The notes under the pieces: model-generated
The model's input: only the letters and a program-made list of their open reading frames with translations
Told to the model about the DNA's origin: nothing
Database searches by the model: none
Assembly: GCF_003590775.1 (NCBI RefSeq)
Contig: NZ_QYUM01000002.1
Coordinates: 620,001-684,000 of the forward strand
DNA length: 64,000 bases
Direction: 5' to 3'
Source: Sphingomonas cavernae
GTDB lineage: Bacteria > Pseudomonadota > Alphaproteobacteria > Sphingomonadales > Sphingomonadaceae
Position numbers and translations under genes: made by a program
Shown here: piece after piece, positions 9,161 through 17,753 of the stretch
Position numbering within the stretch: the stretch's first letter is position 1
Layout: the number at the start of each line of letters is the position of its first letter

Positions 9161-9475
9161 CTATTCAGCAGGCCGCGTCTCATTCTCGGTTGATCCGGGC
9201 ACTACGTCATCCTGCGCGGGCAGCCGTGCGGTAAGGCCGGTCGCGTCGGCATCGTCGAGCATCTGCTCGTCGTCGGTGAATTCCGGCGGGGGCGCGGCGG
9301 GCGGGGTGGCATTGGCAACCTCAGGCGGCGGCGCCACGATGTTGACCGGCGCGATATCATTCACGGGCGCCTCGGATTCGACAACCACGTTATCGAGCGG
9401 CTGCTCTTCGGGCTCGCTGCGCCCGCATCCGGCGAGCGCGAGCGCGGCGGCCAGGGTCACAAGGGCAATACGCAT
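9161..9475 (-). CDS. Small lipoprotein of unknown function
   Basis: A 104-residue protein with a lipoprotein signal peptide (MRIALVTLAAALALAGC, Cys17). The mature part is acidic and rich in Pro, Val and Glu (EEQPLDNVVVESE, PPPEVANATPP) with no recognised domain, so it is probably disordered and anchored to a membrane. It starts 4 bases after the upstream L,D-transpeptidase stop, so the two are very likely cotranscribed and it may assist or localise that enzyme (inference). Confidence 0.82.
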   Translation of the reverse strand: MRIALVTLAAALALAGCGRSEPEEQPLDNVVVESEAPVNDIAPVNIVAPPPEVANATPPAAPPPEFTDDEQMLDDADATGLTARLPAQDDVVPGSTENETRPAE

Positions 9476-9479
9476 GTCT

Positions 9480-10943
9480 TTACTCCTTCGATGCCGTCGC
9501 CACATTCGCGGCGCGGCGATTGGAAGCGTCGATCTTGGACGCGAGCAGCTTGTCCCAGCCATAAGGATCGGCGCGGAAGTTCATGGTTCCGTTGCCGCTG
9601 GCAAATGCGGTCCAGTAGAGCAAATACACCGCAACTTCCTGCGGCAGCTTGACGCGCTGGGTCTTGCCGGCGTCGATTACCGTCTGGACCTGCCCCGCGA
9701 ATATCGGGTCGTTCTTGAGCATCATTTCCGCCAGCGGCAGCGGCTTTTCGAGCCGGACACAGCCATGGCTCGCCAGCCGGTCATAGCTCGAGAACTTCGC
9801 ACGGGCGGGCGTATCGTGAAGATAGACCGCGAACGGGTTGTCGAAGTCGAACTTCAGCCTGCCCAAGGCATTGCCGGGCCCCGAAGGCTGGACGATTCGC
9901 TGGCCCGTTTTCGGCGTGCCGATGATCTTGTACCCTTCACGCAGCAGCGCCGCGCGCCCCTTGGGAAACAATTCCTTCGTCGCGATCGAATTCGGCACAT
10001 TCCACTGCGGATTGACCACGATCGAATGGATGCTCGACGCCAGCATCGGCGTCTCGTTGCCAGGGCGCCCCGTCACCGCGCGCATCGACGCGACGGGCTG
10101 GTCGCCCTCGAACATCGTCAGCACCGCCGCGGCAATGTTGACCTGGACACGATTGACGGGAAGTTCGCGCGGCAGCCAGCGCCAACGCTCCATGTTCGCC
10201 GAGATCGATGCGATCCGATCCGCGACGGGAACGTTGAGCGCAGCAAGCGTCCGCGCATCCAGCAGTCCCGTAGGATTGAGGCCATAGCGTCGCTGGGCGC
10301 GCTGAAGCGCATCGACGATTTTCTCATCGGGCGTGACTGCCTTGTCCTCGATTGCGAGCCGTGACCGGATCGCGGTAACGTCGGACTTGGCGGTCAGCGT
10401 GGGCCAGCCGCCGGCGTCGCGGATCGCTTCATAGGCTGACAGGCCCTTTCGCAGCCCGTCATAGCCGGCATAAGGGGGCGTAAGGCCTGCAACCCATTGC
10501 GGCAGCCGGTCGGTCTCCACCGCTTCGGTAAAGCCTGGCAGGGGATCATATTCGGCGGGGCGCAGGGCCCAGATGCTCAAAAAGTCGGTCGTCGGAACGC
10601 GGCCGCCGTGCAGCGCATGCGCGCGGTCGAGCACGGCTTTGACCAACGCTTCCCCCTGGGGCGGCAACGCGGATTCGGGCCCGGCGGATAGCCCGTGATC
10701 CTCACCACCGCGCAACCAGGCGACCAGAAACGCCGACTGCGCGGCGGACAATGTCGGCAACGGGCGTGGCGCCGGCGGCACAATGAAGGGAATGGTTGAA
10801 GGCGGAGTGGCCGGCACAACGGTCGGCGGTAGGGCCGGCGGTGGCGTCACGGACGTCGAAGTCTGGCCGAGTGCCGGGCCGGCGAGCGCCAGTGCCATGA
10901 CGATCGGAAGCTTCAGCGAGTTGGATAGCGAAAGGCGGCTCAT
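9480..10943 (-). CDS. L,D-transpeptidase family protein (YcbB/LdtD-like)
   Basis: A 487-residue periplasmic protein with a signal peptide (LPIVMALALAGPALGQ). A Pro-rich linker is followed by a scaffold region, a peptidoglycan-binding motif at about residues 207-245 (IVDALQRAQRRYGLNPTGLL) and the catalytic L,D-transpeptidase domain. That domain has VVNPQWNVPNSIATKE and the active site SHGCVRL at about 392-398 (Cys395). This matches YcbB-type enzymes that form 3-3 crosslinks in peptidoglycan. The start MSRLSLSNSL is preferred to an upstream in-frame codon 12 residues earlier. It leads the envelope gene group that runs down to 7341. Confidence 0.93.
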   Translation of the reverse strand: MSRLSLSNSLKLPIVMALALAGPALGQTSTSVTPPPALPPTVVPATPPSTIPFIVPPAPRPLPTLSAAQSAFLVAWLRGGEDHGLSAGPESALPPQGEALVKAVLDRAHALHGGRVPTTDFLSIWALRPAEYDPLPGFTEAVETDRLPQWVAGLTPPYAGYDGLRKGLSAYEAIRDAGGWPTLTAKSDVTAIRSRLAIEDKAVTPDEKIVDALQRAQRRYGLNPTGLLDARTLAALNVPVADRIASISANMERWRWLPRELPVNRVQVNIAAAVLTMFEGDQPVASMRAVTGRPGNETPMLASSIHSIVVNPQWNVPNSIATKELFPKGRAALLREGYKIIGTPKTGQRIVQPSGPGNALGRLKFDFDNPFAVYLHDTPARAKFSSYDRLASHGCVRLEKPLPLAEMMLKNDPIFAGQVQTVIDAGKTQRVKLPQEVAVYLLYWTAFASGNGTMNFRADPYGWDKLLASKIDASNRRAANVATASKE

Positions 10944-11146
10944 ATTTCGCGCAAATACCCTATCTTGAGCGCCGATCAAATCTTCCTTCGCGATACGCCT
11001 GCCCGATGCCGCCCTTGACGATACCCCCGCGCGTGCCGCGGTCCGTAATTTTACGGTGCGGAACGCCGATTAGCAAAAAAACGTTGAGGGGCCATTCATT
11101 AACCTTTGAACGATAGTGGTCGAAGGGTCTGAGCAAAGGGTCTCTC

Positions 11147-11569
11147 ATGCGTCACGCCCGTCATATTGGATCAGTTTTCGTCATCGGAGCCGCCCTGGCT
11201 GGCGCCACGCCGGCATTCGCAGCCGAAACAGCGAGCGGATCGTTCGCGGTCCGCCTGGTCGTGCCCGAGCGCTGCGAGATCAACAGCTCTCCGCTACTCG
11301 TTTCCGAGGGCAACGGCTTTCAGACAGGAAGCGTGTTCGAAAGCTGCAACGTTCAGGAAGGCTTTCAGGTCGTGGCCAATTATCGCCAGCTTGCGGCCAA
11401 TGAACATGTGCTGTTCAGCTATGCCGGCACGACACGCCAGCTCGGCGCGCACGGCTGGACGCAGGTGGCGAACCGCACTGGCGCCAAATTCGGAACACGC
11501 CCGATCAGCGTCCAGCACAGCGGGCTGACCGAACCGCTTGCGATCAACCTCACCATTACGCATTTCTGA
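11147..11569 (+). CDS. Secreted pilin-like protein of unknown function
   Basis: A 140-residue protein with a clear signal peptide (cleavage near ATPAFA/AETA). The mature part has two cysteines (Cys43, Cys67) and a start, GSFAVRLVVPERCEI, that parallels the start of the nearby pilins (SFTVNANIATACVM). It ends in LAINLTITHF, beta-strand-like. Inference: an immunoglobulin-fold or spore-coat-U-like pilus-associated subunit encoded opposite to the pilus operon, whose tip gene converges on it. AAAGGG precedes the ATG. I cannot name it. Confidence 0.75.
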   Translation: MRHARHIGSVFVIGAALAGATPAFAAETASGSFAVRLVVPERCEINSSPLLVSEGNGFQTGSVFESCNVQEGFQVVANYRQLAANEHVLFSYAGTTRQLGAHGWTQVANRTGAKFGTRPISVQHSGLTEPLAINLTITHF

Positions 11570-11584
11570 GACGCCCGACTGTTT

Positions 11585-11605
11585 CTGAGGCGCGGTGCGC
11601 CTCAG
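11585..11605. terminator. Hairpin between convergent genes (weak terminator candidate)
   Basis: CTGAGGCGC-ggt-GCGCCTCAG forms a 9-bp stem overlapping the stop of the pilus tip gene. No T-run follows on either strand, so intrinsic termination is uncertain. Confidence 0.35.
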
Positions 11606-12486
11606 ATCGGCGTCACCGTCACCGTGACGCGATCGGCGTAGCTGCCCGCATGGCGCTCCGGGTCGGGATCGACCACCACCGAAAGCGGGTGGAGATCGCC
11701 TGACGCGCTGGTGTGGCGCGCCACGCTGATACCATCAATACCCGTCAGGTCGAGTGTCCGCCCGCCAATGAGCAGGCGGTACGGTATCCGGTCTGGCCCG
11801 TCGACGCGCTGCAGTGCGCCGCCATTCTGCGAAGCGAACTGCACCTGATAGGCCGAGGTGCTGAGGACGCGCAGGCCAAAGGGCTGGGAGGTCGTCACGC
11901 TGGTGGGCGAAAGCGTGCCGAGATCGATCCGTGCTGGGCCGTTGCCGCCCTGCGCGCCCGAAAAGCGGATGCGTGCTGTCGCGGGAATGCGCAATGAAAG
12001 CTGCGCACGCTGCGATGCCAGCTCTTCCCGGCCGCTTTCGGGGAGCACAAAATATTGCAGTTCCTGACGATAGTCGCCCGCCTCCGCGCCCCAGCCCACC
12101 GCCATGCGGACATCGTAGGGAATCGAAATCTGCGCGCCTGCCGGGATAGCGACGGGTACCGAGGCATCGGGGTTGGAAGTCGCCGCGGCAACCGGAACCA
12201 GCGAAACGACGCCCCTGGGCCCCGTGAGCGTGTAATTGGGAAAGCGATTGTCCGAGGCCGCAAGATCGCGTCCCACCGCCAGACGCAGCGCGCAATCGCT
12301 GTGGCCATTATTGCGGATGCGAATATGGAAGCGCTCGACGAGCTGCTGGCTGTCCATCCCGTCGGAAGGAATGAGCTGGACGACGATCGCGCCATCGACA
12401 AGGCTGGGTTCGCAGGCGGCCTGCGCCACGGCGGGCGCGAGTCCGAAGGTCAACGCCGCAAGGGGCATCCGGTAACGTGCGCGCAT
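11602..12486 (-). CDS. Pilus tip/adhesin-type subunit of chaperone-usher system
   Basis: A 294-residue exported protein (signal peptide to AVAQA, then ACEPSLVDG). It is about twice pilin length and beta-rich, with N-terminal cysteines and a C-terminal pilin-like strand ending in DRVTVTVTPI, matching the pilin ends GTVTVTVSAV and DTVTVAVTTI. Two-domain subunits encoded last in such operons are usually tip adhesins. A GTG at 12495 overlaps the usher stop (GTGA), but the ATG at 12486 has AGGAG eight bases upstream and is preferred. Coupled translation with the usher is likely either way. Confidence 0.8.
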   Translation of the reverse strand: MRARYRMPLAALTFGLAPAVAQAACEPSLVDGAIVVQLIPSDGMDSQQLVERFHIRIRNNGHSDCALRLAVGRDLAASDNRFPNYTLTGPRGVVSLVPVAAATSNPDASVPVAIPAGAQISIPYDVRMAVGWGAEAGDYRQELQYFVLPESGREELASQRAQLSLRIPATARIRFSGAQGGNGPARIDLGTLSPTSVTTSQPFGLRVLSTSAYQVQFASQNGGALQRVDGPDRIPYRLLIGGRTLDLTGIDGISVARHTSASGDLHPLSVVVDPDPERHAGSYADRVTVTVTPI

Positions 12487-12491
12487 GGCCT

Positions 12492-15002
12492 TCACTCCTG
12501 TCCCTGCTCCGCCGCAGCGACAGCGATGTCGCCCAACTGGAGGAGCGATCCCGAATCCGCGGGTACGGTTATGTTGAAACTGCTCTGCGAATTGAACAAC
12601 GTGACGCGGTAACTTTTGCCAGGCCGCAGTCCCATGACCGCAAAGCGTCCTGCCGAGTTGGTGAAGAAAGGCTGGCGTTCGAAATCGTTATCGTCAAGTC
12701 CGGCGATCGTTCCCGAAACCAGCACCGCGCGCTTGCCCGGATAGTTGAGGAAGCCATAGGCGCTGACATTGGCGTCGGTGCCGACGACGATGCGATAGCC
12801 GCTGCGATAGGGCGGCTCTACGACGTGGATGCCCGTGCCGATGTCATAGCCCTGTCCGCCGTCCTTCAGATCGTAGATCACATTCTGGCGATTGTAGGAA
12901 TTGAGGCGGCCGCTGAGCGCGGGGCCGAAAAGCCCGCTTTCGGCTTCGTATTTCTCGTCGTTGACCGAACGGCCGAGGACGACCTGCTCATTCTTCAGGC
13001 TGGAATGCGGCTTGGCGATCGCGAAGCTGTCGTTGATCGGCCGGCCGATCGCGAAATCGCCCCCGGCAAATGCGATCGACGAGCCAAGCTGGAGGCGCGC
13101 CGTCTGTCGCTGGTCGATGCTTCCAAAGCTGTTACCCGACGTTGTGACGGCAAGCCGCGAATAGAAGCGGTTGCCCACATAGTTGGCGATGCCGTCGACG
13201 CTCTTGTCGTCACTGGTGCTGCGAACGCCCAGATCATAGCCGAACGATCCGACGGTATCGTCATAGCTGCGCGACACGAACGCCCGGGCATCGTTACGGC
13301 GACTGTTATAGCCGGCCTCCGCGCGCGTTTTGCGATCCAGCGGGATCGTTATCGTGATTCGACCGCCGAACTGCCGTCCGAACACGTCGCGGCCATATTC
13401 CAGACCCGCGGTGAGCCGGTAGCGCGAAGTACGATGGAGAACGTCCACATAGGCAAGCCGTGTCGTGGGAGCGCCTTCGCGGCTGAACAGATTCGCACCC
13501 GCGATGAGCGTCGTTCGCTCGCTCAGGCTCTGCGAATAGCTGGCGGTCAGGTTCAGCGAACGAAAACGGGCAAGGCCTATCGAATCGGCGAGCGTCGAAA
13601 ACCCGCTGCTGCGATAGTCGGCGTTGACCGCGAACTGGCTGCCGCTCACACCATTGCCCAACTGCACCACATAGGCGCCGCGCAGCGCAAAGCCCGTTGA
13701 ATTCCCGGTGCTGACCGCTCCCGAAACCTCTATTCGGCCCGGAATTTTACGCGGCGAGACGATGATTTCGGCTGCCGCGACCTGGATATCCTGCGACAGT
13801 TGCAACGCTCCGCCCAGGATGAGACGATTGCTGAGCCCGCGACGATAATAGCCCGAAAAGGCAGGGTCCGAACCATATTCGGGTTGAAAGTTGAAACGCG
13901 AAGGCAGGACACCGACGGCCGCGCCATATTCGGTCTCACCCGCGACAAGATCGGCGGGATTAAAGAAAGGATCAAAGGATGCCAGTTGGCGGCGGCCGCT
14001 GACGTCAGTGATGTACAATTGCGCGTTGCGGGCACCATATTGCGCCTGGAGCTGCGAGAGATCGTAAGTGCCCGCGGCCAATTGCAGAGTCTGGACCTGC
14101 TGACCATCAACGATGACCTCTACCGTGGCATCGCGGTCGAGCAGCACCTGCTGCCCCCCGAATTGGGTCAATGGCGCCGATGCGGTGAAGACACGCCGCC
14201 CCTTTTCGACCGAAGCACCGCCAAGCAGCGCGCCGGAAACCAGCGAAAGGCTGCCGATCTGCAGATCGCCAGCGCTCCAGCGGCGCATTTTGTCAGGCTC
14301 GTCATAGCTGAGCAGGGCCTGGCGACGATAGAAGCCGCTGCTGCCGGTGAGCGCGGGATCGTAGCCGCCATCGAGCTCGAGCACGACGCCCTTGTAGCGC
14401 GCAGCGCCGAACAACAGCACGCCCGGATCTTCGAATTCCTTGAAATCGGTCAGCCGAAAATCACTCACGATGTTGAGATAAGCGCTGAAGTCCTGAGGTT
14501 GCTGTGTGACCGGGATCGGATTGTTGCGGAATGCTTCACCGATCGACTGCACGGCCATCATTGCGGGATCAATCTGATCGACCGCAATCTCCAGCAGCGA
14601 AGAGTTGTATTTGAGCGTGATGCCCGCCTGCGCCACCTCTTCGGGAGTGAGAAATTCGGTCCGGGGCAGCGATGCTTCAAGCTGCGCCCGTCCGTTTTCG
14701 GAAAGGATTGGCCCAATCCGTTCGATCAGCGACGTTCTGTCGTATCGGACACGGCCGTCGGAATACACTTCGGCAAGGACGTCGCCATAGAGGCGCCCGC
14801 CACGCGAAAGAGGCAGCACGAGCTGCATGGACTTGTCCGGCTTGCCCGTGTTGGGCTGCGCGGCAGCGAGCAAGCCGTCAGGGTCGGCAGTGCCGGCAGC
14901 CGGAGGCTGCTGCGCCGGGACAGGGCGGACGTTCTGGGCCAACGCCGTCGCAGAGTGCGTCGCCAGCACGGTCAGGGCGACCTTGCAAAATAGTGGTTTC
15001 AC
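12492..15002 (-). CDS. Fimbrial outer-membrane usher protein
   Basis: An 836-residue usher, the outer-membrane beta-barrel that receives chaperone-subunit complexes and assembles the pilus. Signal peptide about 1-22 (ALTVLATHSATALAQ). An N-terminal periplasmic domain is followed by the usher core (GDLQIGSLSLVSGALLGG, VEVIVDGQQVQTLQLAAGTY, YGAAVGVLPSRFNF). The C-terminal periplasmic part contains VPPYRSG-like and PGKRAVLVSG segments and a carboxypeptidase-like stretch (AGRFAVMGLRPGKSYRVTL). Length fits archaic and related ushers. It lies between chaperone and tip genes. Confidence 0.93.
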   Translation of the reverse strand: MKPLFCKVALTVLATHSATALAQNVRPVPAQQPPAAGTADPDGLLAAAQPNTGKPDKSMQLVLPLSRGGRLYGDVLAEVYSDGRVRYDRTSLIERIGPILSENGRAQLEASLPRTEFLTPEEVAQAGITLKYNSSLLEIAVDQIDPAMMAVQSIGEAFRNNPIPVTQQPQDFSAYLNIVSDFRLTDFKEFEDPGVLLFGAARYKGVVLELDGGYDPALTGSSGFYRRQALLSYDEPDKMRRWSAGDLQIGSLSLVSGALLGGASVEKGRRVFTASAPLTQFGGQQVLLDRDATVEVIVDGQQVQTLQLAAGTYDLSQLQAQYGARNAQLYITDVSGRRQLASFDPFFNPADLVAGETEYGAAVGVLPSRFNFQPEYGSDPAFSGYYRRGLSNRLILGGALQLSQDIQVAAAEIIVSPRKIPGRIEVSGAVSTGNSTGFALRGAYVVQLGNGVSGSQFAVNADYRSSGFSTLADSIGLARFRSLNLTASYSQSLSERTTLIAGANLFSREGAPTTRLAYVDVLHRTSRYRLTAGLEYGRDVFGRQFGGRITITIPLDRKTRAEAGYNSRRNDARAFVSRSYDDTVGSFGYDLGVRSTSDDKSVDGIANYVGNRFYSRLAVTTSGNSFGSIDQRQTARLQLGSSIAFAGGDFAIGRPINDSFAIAKPHSSLKNEQVVLGRSVNDEKYEAESGLFGPALSGRLNSYNRQNVIYDLKDGGQGYDIGTGIHVVEPPYRSGYRIVVGTDANVSAYGFLNYPGKRAVLVSGTIAGLDDNDFERQPFFTNSAGRFAVMGLRPGKSYRVTLFNSQSSFNITVPADSGSLLQLGDIAVAAAEQGQE

Positions 15003-15034
15003 CAGCGCTCTCCGGCCATCCCCCCTGGTGCCGA

Positions 15035-15826
15035 TCAGCGCTTGAGCGTGACGGTGACGCTGCCAGTCTTGAGCAGCTTTTCTGTGGGCACGAAGAATTT
15101 GCGCGCCTTGCCAGGAGCGACGATGCCCATGCCGATCAGGTCGCTCATCTGCGCGTCGGTATAGTTGACCGAAACCGGCGCCCCCGCTTCATCGGCGCCT
15201 GCGATGGTCCATCCCGTGCGTCCCGCCGCAAAATAGCGCGTGCCCTTGTTTTCGATGCGAACTTCGATCCCGCGCTGTTTCTCGGTGCGCTTTACCTGCT
15301 TTTCGGCGGGCTGCTTTTCGTCGGCTGGCAGCTCGATGTCCCGATCGACCACCGCAACATTGCTGACGACGGGATCGGGCGTCGTTCCCGACGGCACGAC
15401 GTTCACAAGAACGTTGAATCGCATCACGACCTGAATGCGCGACTCGCTCGGATCGAGCGGCACGGGCACCTGACTGACCGCCGCATAATAGATTTCCGAC
15501 GTCGCCGGCATCGCATCGGGAATATACTGAACCCGAAAAACCTGCTGCGAGCGCGGCTCGATCACGGTTTGCGGCGGGAACACCATGAAGCGATCGTCCG
15601 CGGGCTGCAGGTCGAGCTCGCCGGTCTCGCTGATGGCGCCGCGATACATGCGGACCTCCAGAGGCAACTGGCGGTCCTCATTGTTGGTAACCTCGATGCG
15701 CGAGGCAGATTGGCTGCCCGTAGGCGCAAGATCGACCGCCATTGGCGTGACCCGCGCGGCCTCGGCCGCAACCGCGCTCAACGCCAACCCAAGCACACTC
15801 ATACCCAACATCAGGTTGCGCAGCAC
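15035..15826 (-). CDS. Periplasmic pilus chaperone (PapD-like)
   Basis: A 263-residue exported protein. Signal peptide to about AEAA, then a PapD-type N-terminal immunoglobulin domain: RVTPMAVDLAPTGSQSASRI, LPLEVRMYRG, FMVFPPQTVIEPRSQQVFRV, YYAAVSQVPV. The second domain is interrupted by a charged insert (about 180-195, LPADEKQPAEKQVKRTEKQ). Such chaperones donate a beta strand to pilin subunits and deliver them to the usher. It precedes the usher by 32 bases and follows a hairpin that may reduce its transcription relative to the pilins. Confidence 0.92.
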   Translation of the reverse strand: MLRNLMLGMSVLGLALSAVAAEAARVTPMAVDLAPTGSQSASRIEVTNNEDRQLPLEVRMYRGAISETGELDLQPADDRFMVFPPQTVIEPRSQQVFRVQYIPDAMPATSEIYYAAVSQVPVPLDPSESRIQVVMRFNVLVNVVPSGTTPDPVVSNVAVVDRDIELPADEKQPAEKQVKRTEKQRGIEVRIENKGTRYFAAGRTGWTIAGADEAGAPVSVNYTDAQMSDLIGMGIVAPGKARKFFVPTEKLLKTGSVTVTLKR

Positions 15827-15849
15827 GTCGATCCCCCCGGACTCTTATG

Positions 15850-15888
15850 AAAACACAAGATCGGGGAAGCCCAGAGACTTCCCCGATC
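15850..15888 (-). terminator. Intra-operon terminator/attenuator between pilins and assembly genes
   Basis: GATCGGGGAAG and CTTCCCCGATC form an 11-bp perfect stem with an 8-base loop at 15859-15888, just after the second pilin stop. On the minus strand the stem is followed by TTGTGTTTTC, a T-rich tail. Partial termination here would keep pilin mRNA in excess over chaperone and usher mRNA (inference). Confidence 0.65.
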
Positions 15889-15912
15889 CAAGGTTCAGTA
15901 ATCTACAAGGTC

Positions 15913-16464
15913 TTAAATGGTCGTAACCGCGACGGTCACCGTGTCCTGATAGGCGCCAGCCAGCGGACGAGCACCGAAGTTTGCGAGGGCGCTGGTGCGC
16001 GCGCGCATGTTGATCTTGCGGTGGATCGCGGCGCGGGGCGTGCCCTGCCCGAAGCTGATGCCGCCGGCAAAGCCGGGCTGGGTCGCGAAGAAGCCATCGC
16101 GATAGTTCTGGGCGTTGAGCTCGTAAACGAGCTGGTCGGTGAAGCCCGGATCGTCGGTCGCGCTGACCGAACGGGTCTGGTTCTTCAGGCGACCATTATT
16201 GGCCGACGTGACAGTCATCTTGTTGCTGTCGTTGCACGACAGCCAGAATTCGCCGGCCGATTCAGCGGCAAGCAACTCGGTGAGGACAAGCGCGTTCGGA
16301 CCGGCGGCGGTGTTGATGTCGAGCGTGCCGAGGTTGATGTCGTTGATATTGTCCATCGTACACGTCTTGGCGACGGTCGCGGAGATATCGAACGAATCCT
16401 GTGCGGCGTGGGCCGGTGCGGTGGCGAGCATCGCCGCAGTGGCGACAAGCAGAAACTTCTTCAT
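15913..16464 (-). CDS. Pilin-like major subunit (second copy)
   Basis: A 183-residue exported protein with signal peptide MKKFLLVATAAMLATAPAHA. It has two cysteines, Cys35 (AKTCTMDNI) and Cys77 (LSCNDSN), with the same 42-residue spacing as in the upstream paralogue, and the shared motifs TDQLVYEL, PRAAIHRKINMRA and RPLAGAYQDTVTVAV. This is a beta-rich subunit expected to form a disulfide and polymerise through donor-strand exchange. It follows its paralogue by 66 bases; that gap holds a GC-rich hairpin at 16498-16517 that may stabilise the upstream message. Confidence 0.85.
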   Translation of the reverse strand: MKKFLLVATAAMLATAPAHAAQDSFDISATVAKTCTMDNINDINLGTLDINTAAGPNALVLTELLAAESAGEFWLSCNDSNKMTVTSANNGRLKNQTRSVSATDDPGFTDQLVYELNAQNYRDGFFATQPGFAGGISFGQGTPRAAIHRKINMRARTSALANFGARPLAGAYQDTVTVAVTTI

Positions 16465-16530
16465 GTTAGATCCTATCTAATTCAGTGCCTGAGCAGTGCC
16501 GGCGCGAGCGCGCCGGCCGTTCCGGAAATG

Positions 16531-17088
16531 TCAGACCGCCGAAACGGTGACGGTCACGGTGCCCGAATAGGTGCCCGCCAGCGGACGCTTGCCGGCGTTA
16601 TCCGCCTGGCGGACCTCTGCCTTCATCTGCACCTGGCGATGGATTGCGCCGCGGGTCGTACCCTGGTTGGCGGTGGCGCCCGCAACGCTGCCGAAGCTCG
16701 GCTGCGTACCGGTCTGGTAGTAGTTCTCGGCGGTGACGCGGTAGTTCAGCTTGTCGGTGAACGTCGCATCGTCGCCCGACTGCAGCGCGCGGCTGCCCTG
16801 CAGCACGGGACTGCCGGCGATCGTCATCTGGTTGTTCTGGTTGCAGCTCACCCAGAATTTGTTCGAATTGTTGCTGGTGTCGCTGGCGAGGAGCAGTGCG
16901 CCCGAACCCGAATTGGTGTCGATGTTGACCGGGTCGAGGGTGACGTTCTGGATGTTTTCCATGACGCAGGCCGTCGCGATGTTCGCGTTGACGGTGAACG
17001 AGTCACTATCCGAGGCAGCGGCAAATGCCGGCGACGCGATGACCATCGCGGCGACGGCCGAAAGCTTGATCAGGTTCTTCATGTTCAA
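16531..17088 (-). CDS. Pilin-like major subunit (first copy)
   Basis: A 185-residue exported protein: signal peptide MKNLIKLSAVAAMVIASPAFA, then SFTVNANIATACVMENIQ. Cys41 and Cys82 (WVSCNQNN) mirror the second pilin, as do TDKLNYRVT, TRGAIHRQVQMKAE and RPLAGTYSGTVTVTVSAV. The mature protein is rich in Asn, Ser, Thr and Ala, as in archaic (spore-coat-U-like) pilins. It is first in the operon and is probably the major shaft subunit. The long AT-richer region upstream probably holds its promoter. Confidence 0.85.
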   Translation of the reverse strand: MNMKNLIKLSAVAAMVIASPAFAAASDSDSFTVNANIATACVMENIQNVTLDPVNIDTNSGSGALLLASDTSNNSNKFWVSCNQNNQMTIAGSPVLQGSRALQSGDDATFTDKLNYRVTAENYYQTGTQPSFGSVAGATANQGTTRGAIHRQVQMKAEVRQADNAGKRPLAGTYSGTVTVTVSAV

Positions 17089-17753
17089 CTCCGAGTTTTA
17101 GTCGTCCAAAACATGAGAGGCACGCCGCCTGAGTTTCGTAGCGCGACCAGCCACGGAGTATTCGGCGCTGCCGGAGCAGCCCTTCTTGCCCGCACCTCTC
17201 TGCCACCAGAGCTAGGCGAAGCGCGGCGCGTAAAATATTGTTCAATGGTTAGAGGTAACTATCAACTTTGAGGGCGGGATTGACCGAACGCGCAATCCGC
17301 TATCGAAAATGCGTTAGACGCTGTGATTTCGATGCGATCTTTACGATTTGTTGCAGATGACACGCCAATGCGCAGATTTTGCAACTTTTGATATATACAC
17401 CCTCCAACGCAGTCAGGTTTTGCAGCCGAATCAATAGCTTCGCGTCTTGATTCGGCGGCTCTGCCTTAAGCGGTGAGCGCGCCGATTTGCGCAGAAATTC
17501 ACGTCAGAAATGTTGGTTTTGCGCCAATCCCGGCGTCACGAGCCTGCATAATCCACGGGCGCTTGATCAAAAGCGTTAATGGTGATTAACAATTGCTAAA
17601 TATCATTGCGCCAAGCTTAATTTCGAATTTCGCGGTGCGGCGCAACGCGGGGCGCAACCCCCGAGGTGAAGCGGATAGGCTGCATCCGGTGGAGAGCTGC
17701 GCAACGCGTCGTGTTTTGGGTGCGCGGGGGCGCATGGGTGGGGATTGCTGAAT
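17089..17753. other. Long intergenic region between pilus operon and divergent LuxR regulator
   Basis: About 660 bases without a convincing gene. Bases 17260-17620 are clearly AT-richer than the surroundings (TTTTGATATATACACC near 17390). This is the expected site of the promoters and regulator binding for both directions. I see no strong tRNA, repeat or open frame of protein-like composition, and cannot call individual promoters safely. Confidence 0.6.
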